Part shown: piece after piece, positions 12,784 to 13,190 of the stretch
How positions within the stretch are numbered: the first letter of the stretch is position 1
How the letters are laid out: each line of letters starts with the position of its first letter
Assembly (NCBI GenBank): GCA_900556585.1
Contig: USPD01000028.1
Coordinates: 1-13,190 of the forward strand
Direction: 5' to 3'
DNA length: 13,190 nt
Origin: an uncultured Eggerthella sp.
GTDB taxonomy: Bacteria > Actinomycetota > Coriobacteriia > Coriobacteriales > Eggerthellaceae
Notes under the pieces: generated by a model
Told to the model about the DNA's origin: nothing
Database searches by the model: none
What the model saw: the letters and a program-made list of their open reading frames with translations, nothing else
Translations under genes and position numbers: made by a program

Positions 12784-13190
12784 ATGAAAACCTATATATC
12801 AGATGATCGTCCGCAACCTGAAAGCCAAATCGGTGCGGCGCTAGATTCGCTTGCTCATACTATTCATGAACGTCGTAATGCGGGAGAAAAAAGTTATACC
12901 TATCGCTTGCTTACAGGTGATTTAGACAAGCTTTTAAAAAAGCTCGTTGAAGAAGCACATGAAACCACGCTTGCTGCAAAAGATGTAGCGGTTGCCAGTG
13001 ATCAGACGCGAAGTGCAGAAGTTGATCACCTTCGCTATGAGGCAGGGGATGTTGTATACCATCTCATGGTTTTATTGGAGCGTTGTGGCATTTCGCTTGA
13101 TGAATTTGCTGCAGAAATGAATTCACGTATGACAGAAGACGAAATTGCTGTGCGTGGGGGCGTCGTAATGCTTAAACCTGAGTATGTGAA
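12784..13190 (+). CDS. hisE: Phosphoribosyl-ATP pyrophosphatase, partial (cut by window end)
   Basis: Second step of histidine synthesis: hydrolyses phosphoribosyl-ATP to phosphoribosyl-AMP and pyrophosphate. The frame opens at ATG 12784 and runs off the right edge with no stop, giving 135 residues. Seen: the all-helical MazG-like HisE core, with LDKLLKKLVEEAHE (about 47-60) holding metal-ligand candidates E56, E57 and E60, and YEAGDVVYHLMVLL (85-98) holding E86 and D89. A Ser/Gln-containing N-terminal lead of about 15 residues and the C-terminal segment after NSRM make it longer than a minimal HisE of about 90-110 residues. The start is backed by AAGGA (12771-12775) 8 bases upstream. The 133-base gap from rbsK contains a possible -10, TATCCT (12743-12748), without a good -35. 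Other MazG-type nucleotide pyrophosphatases are the alternative, but the two helix motifs favour HisE. Confidence 0.85.
   Translation, partial: MKTYISDDRPQPESQIGAALDSLAHTIHERRNAGEKSYTYRLLTGDLDKLLKKLVEEAHETTLAAKDVAVASDQTRSAEVDHLRYEAGDVVYHLMVLLERCGISLDEFAAEMNSRMTEDEIAVRGGVVMLKPEYV

Noticed and set aside
1..13190. tRNA or rRNA genes, CRISPR arrays, insertion sequences, attachment sites
   Set aside because: None found on reading both strands: no tandem repeat-spacer pattern, transposase-like protein or long inverted repeat.

Overview
The window looks like the chromosome of a low-G+C member of the Coriobacteriia (Actinobacteria; Atopobium/Lancefieldella-like). This is inferred from an RpoB/RpoC pair that reads like actinobacterial enzymes, an actinobacterial-type coiled-coil insertion in RpoC, several GTG starts and a base composition in the mid-40s % G+C by eye. 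The genus is a guess; the class is better supported. All recognised genes lie on the + strand. No tRNA, rRNA, CRISPR array or insertion sequence was seen.

Layout. 60-839 encodes a TSUP (TauE/SafE) membrane exporter. A very A/T-rich stretch and a probable promoter (841-919) then lead into the rpoB-rpoC operon (975-8903), whose two genes abut as TAA|ATG. A GC-rich hairpin terminator follows. The second half holds an adenosine/MTA/SAH-deaminase-like amidohydrolase (9038-10369), a RihB-like nucleoside hydrolase (10470-11408), a 342-base gap with a possible 43-residue membrane peptide and a second terminator hairpin, ribokinase (11751-12650), and the start of hisE (12784 to the window edge).

How the genes work together. 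rpoBC supply the two large subunits of RNA polymerase. The deaminase, nucleoside hydrolase and ribokinase form a plausible salvage route: adenosine-type nucleoside to inosine, inosine to base plus ribose, ribose to ribose-5-phosphate. Ribose-5-phosphate feeds PRPP, which is also the precursor used by the histidine pathway to which HisE belongs.

Most notable. RpoC carries a C-terminal extension of about 225 residues. Inside it (about residues 1322-1377) is a domain that aligns without gaps to the C-terminal domain of the RNA polymerase alpha subunit. It keeps the counterparts of most of the E. coli residues that bind UP-element DNA (R265, N268, G296, K298, E302). The polymerase may therefore carry an extra upstream-DNA-binding module on beta-prime. 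The acidic tails of RpoB and RpoC also share a recurrent short motif, D/E-L-(L/M/I)-G. The rpoBC promoter itself has an A/T-tract region resembling an UP element.
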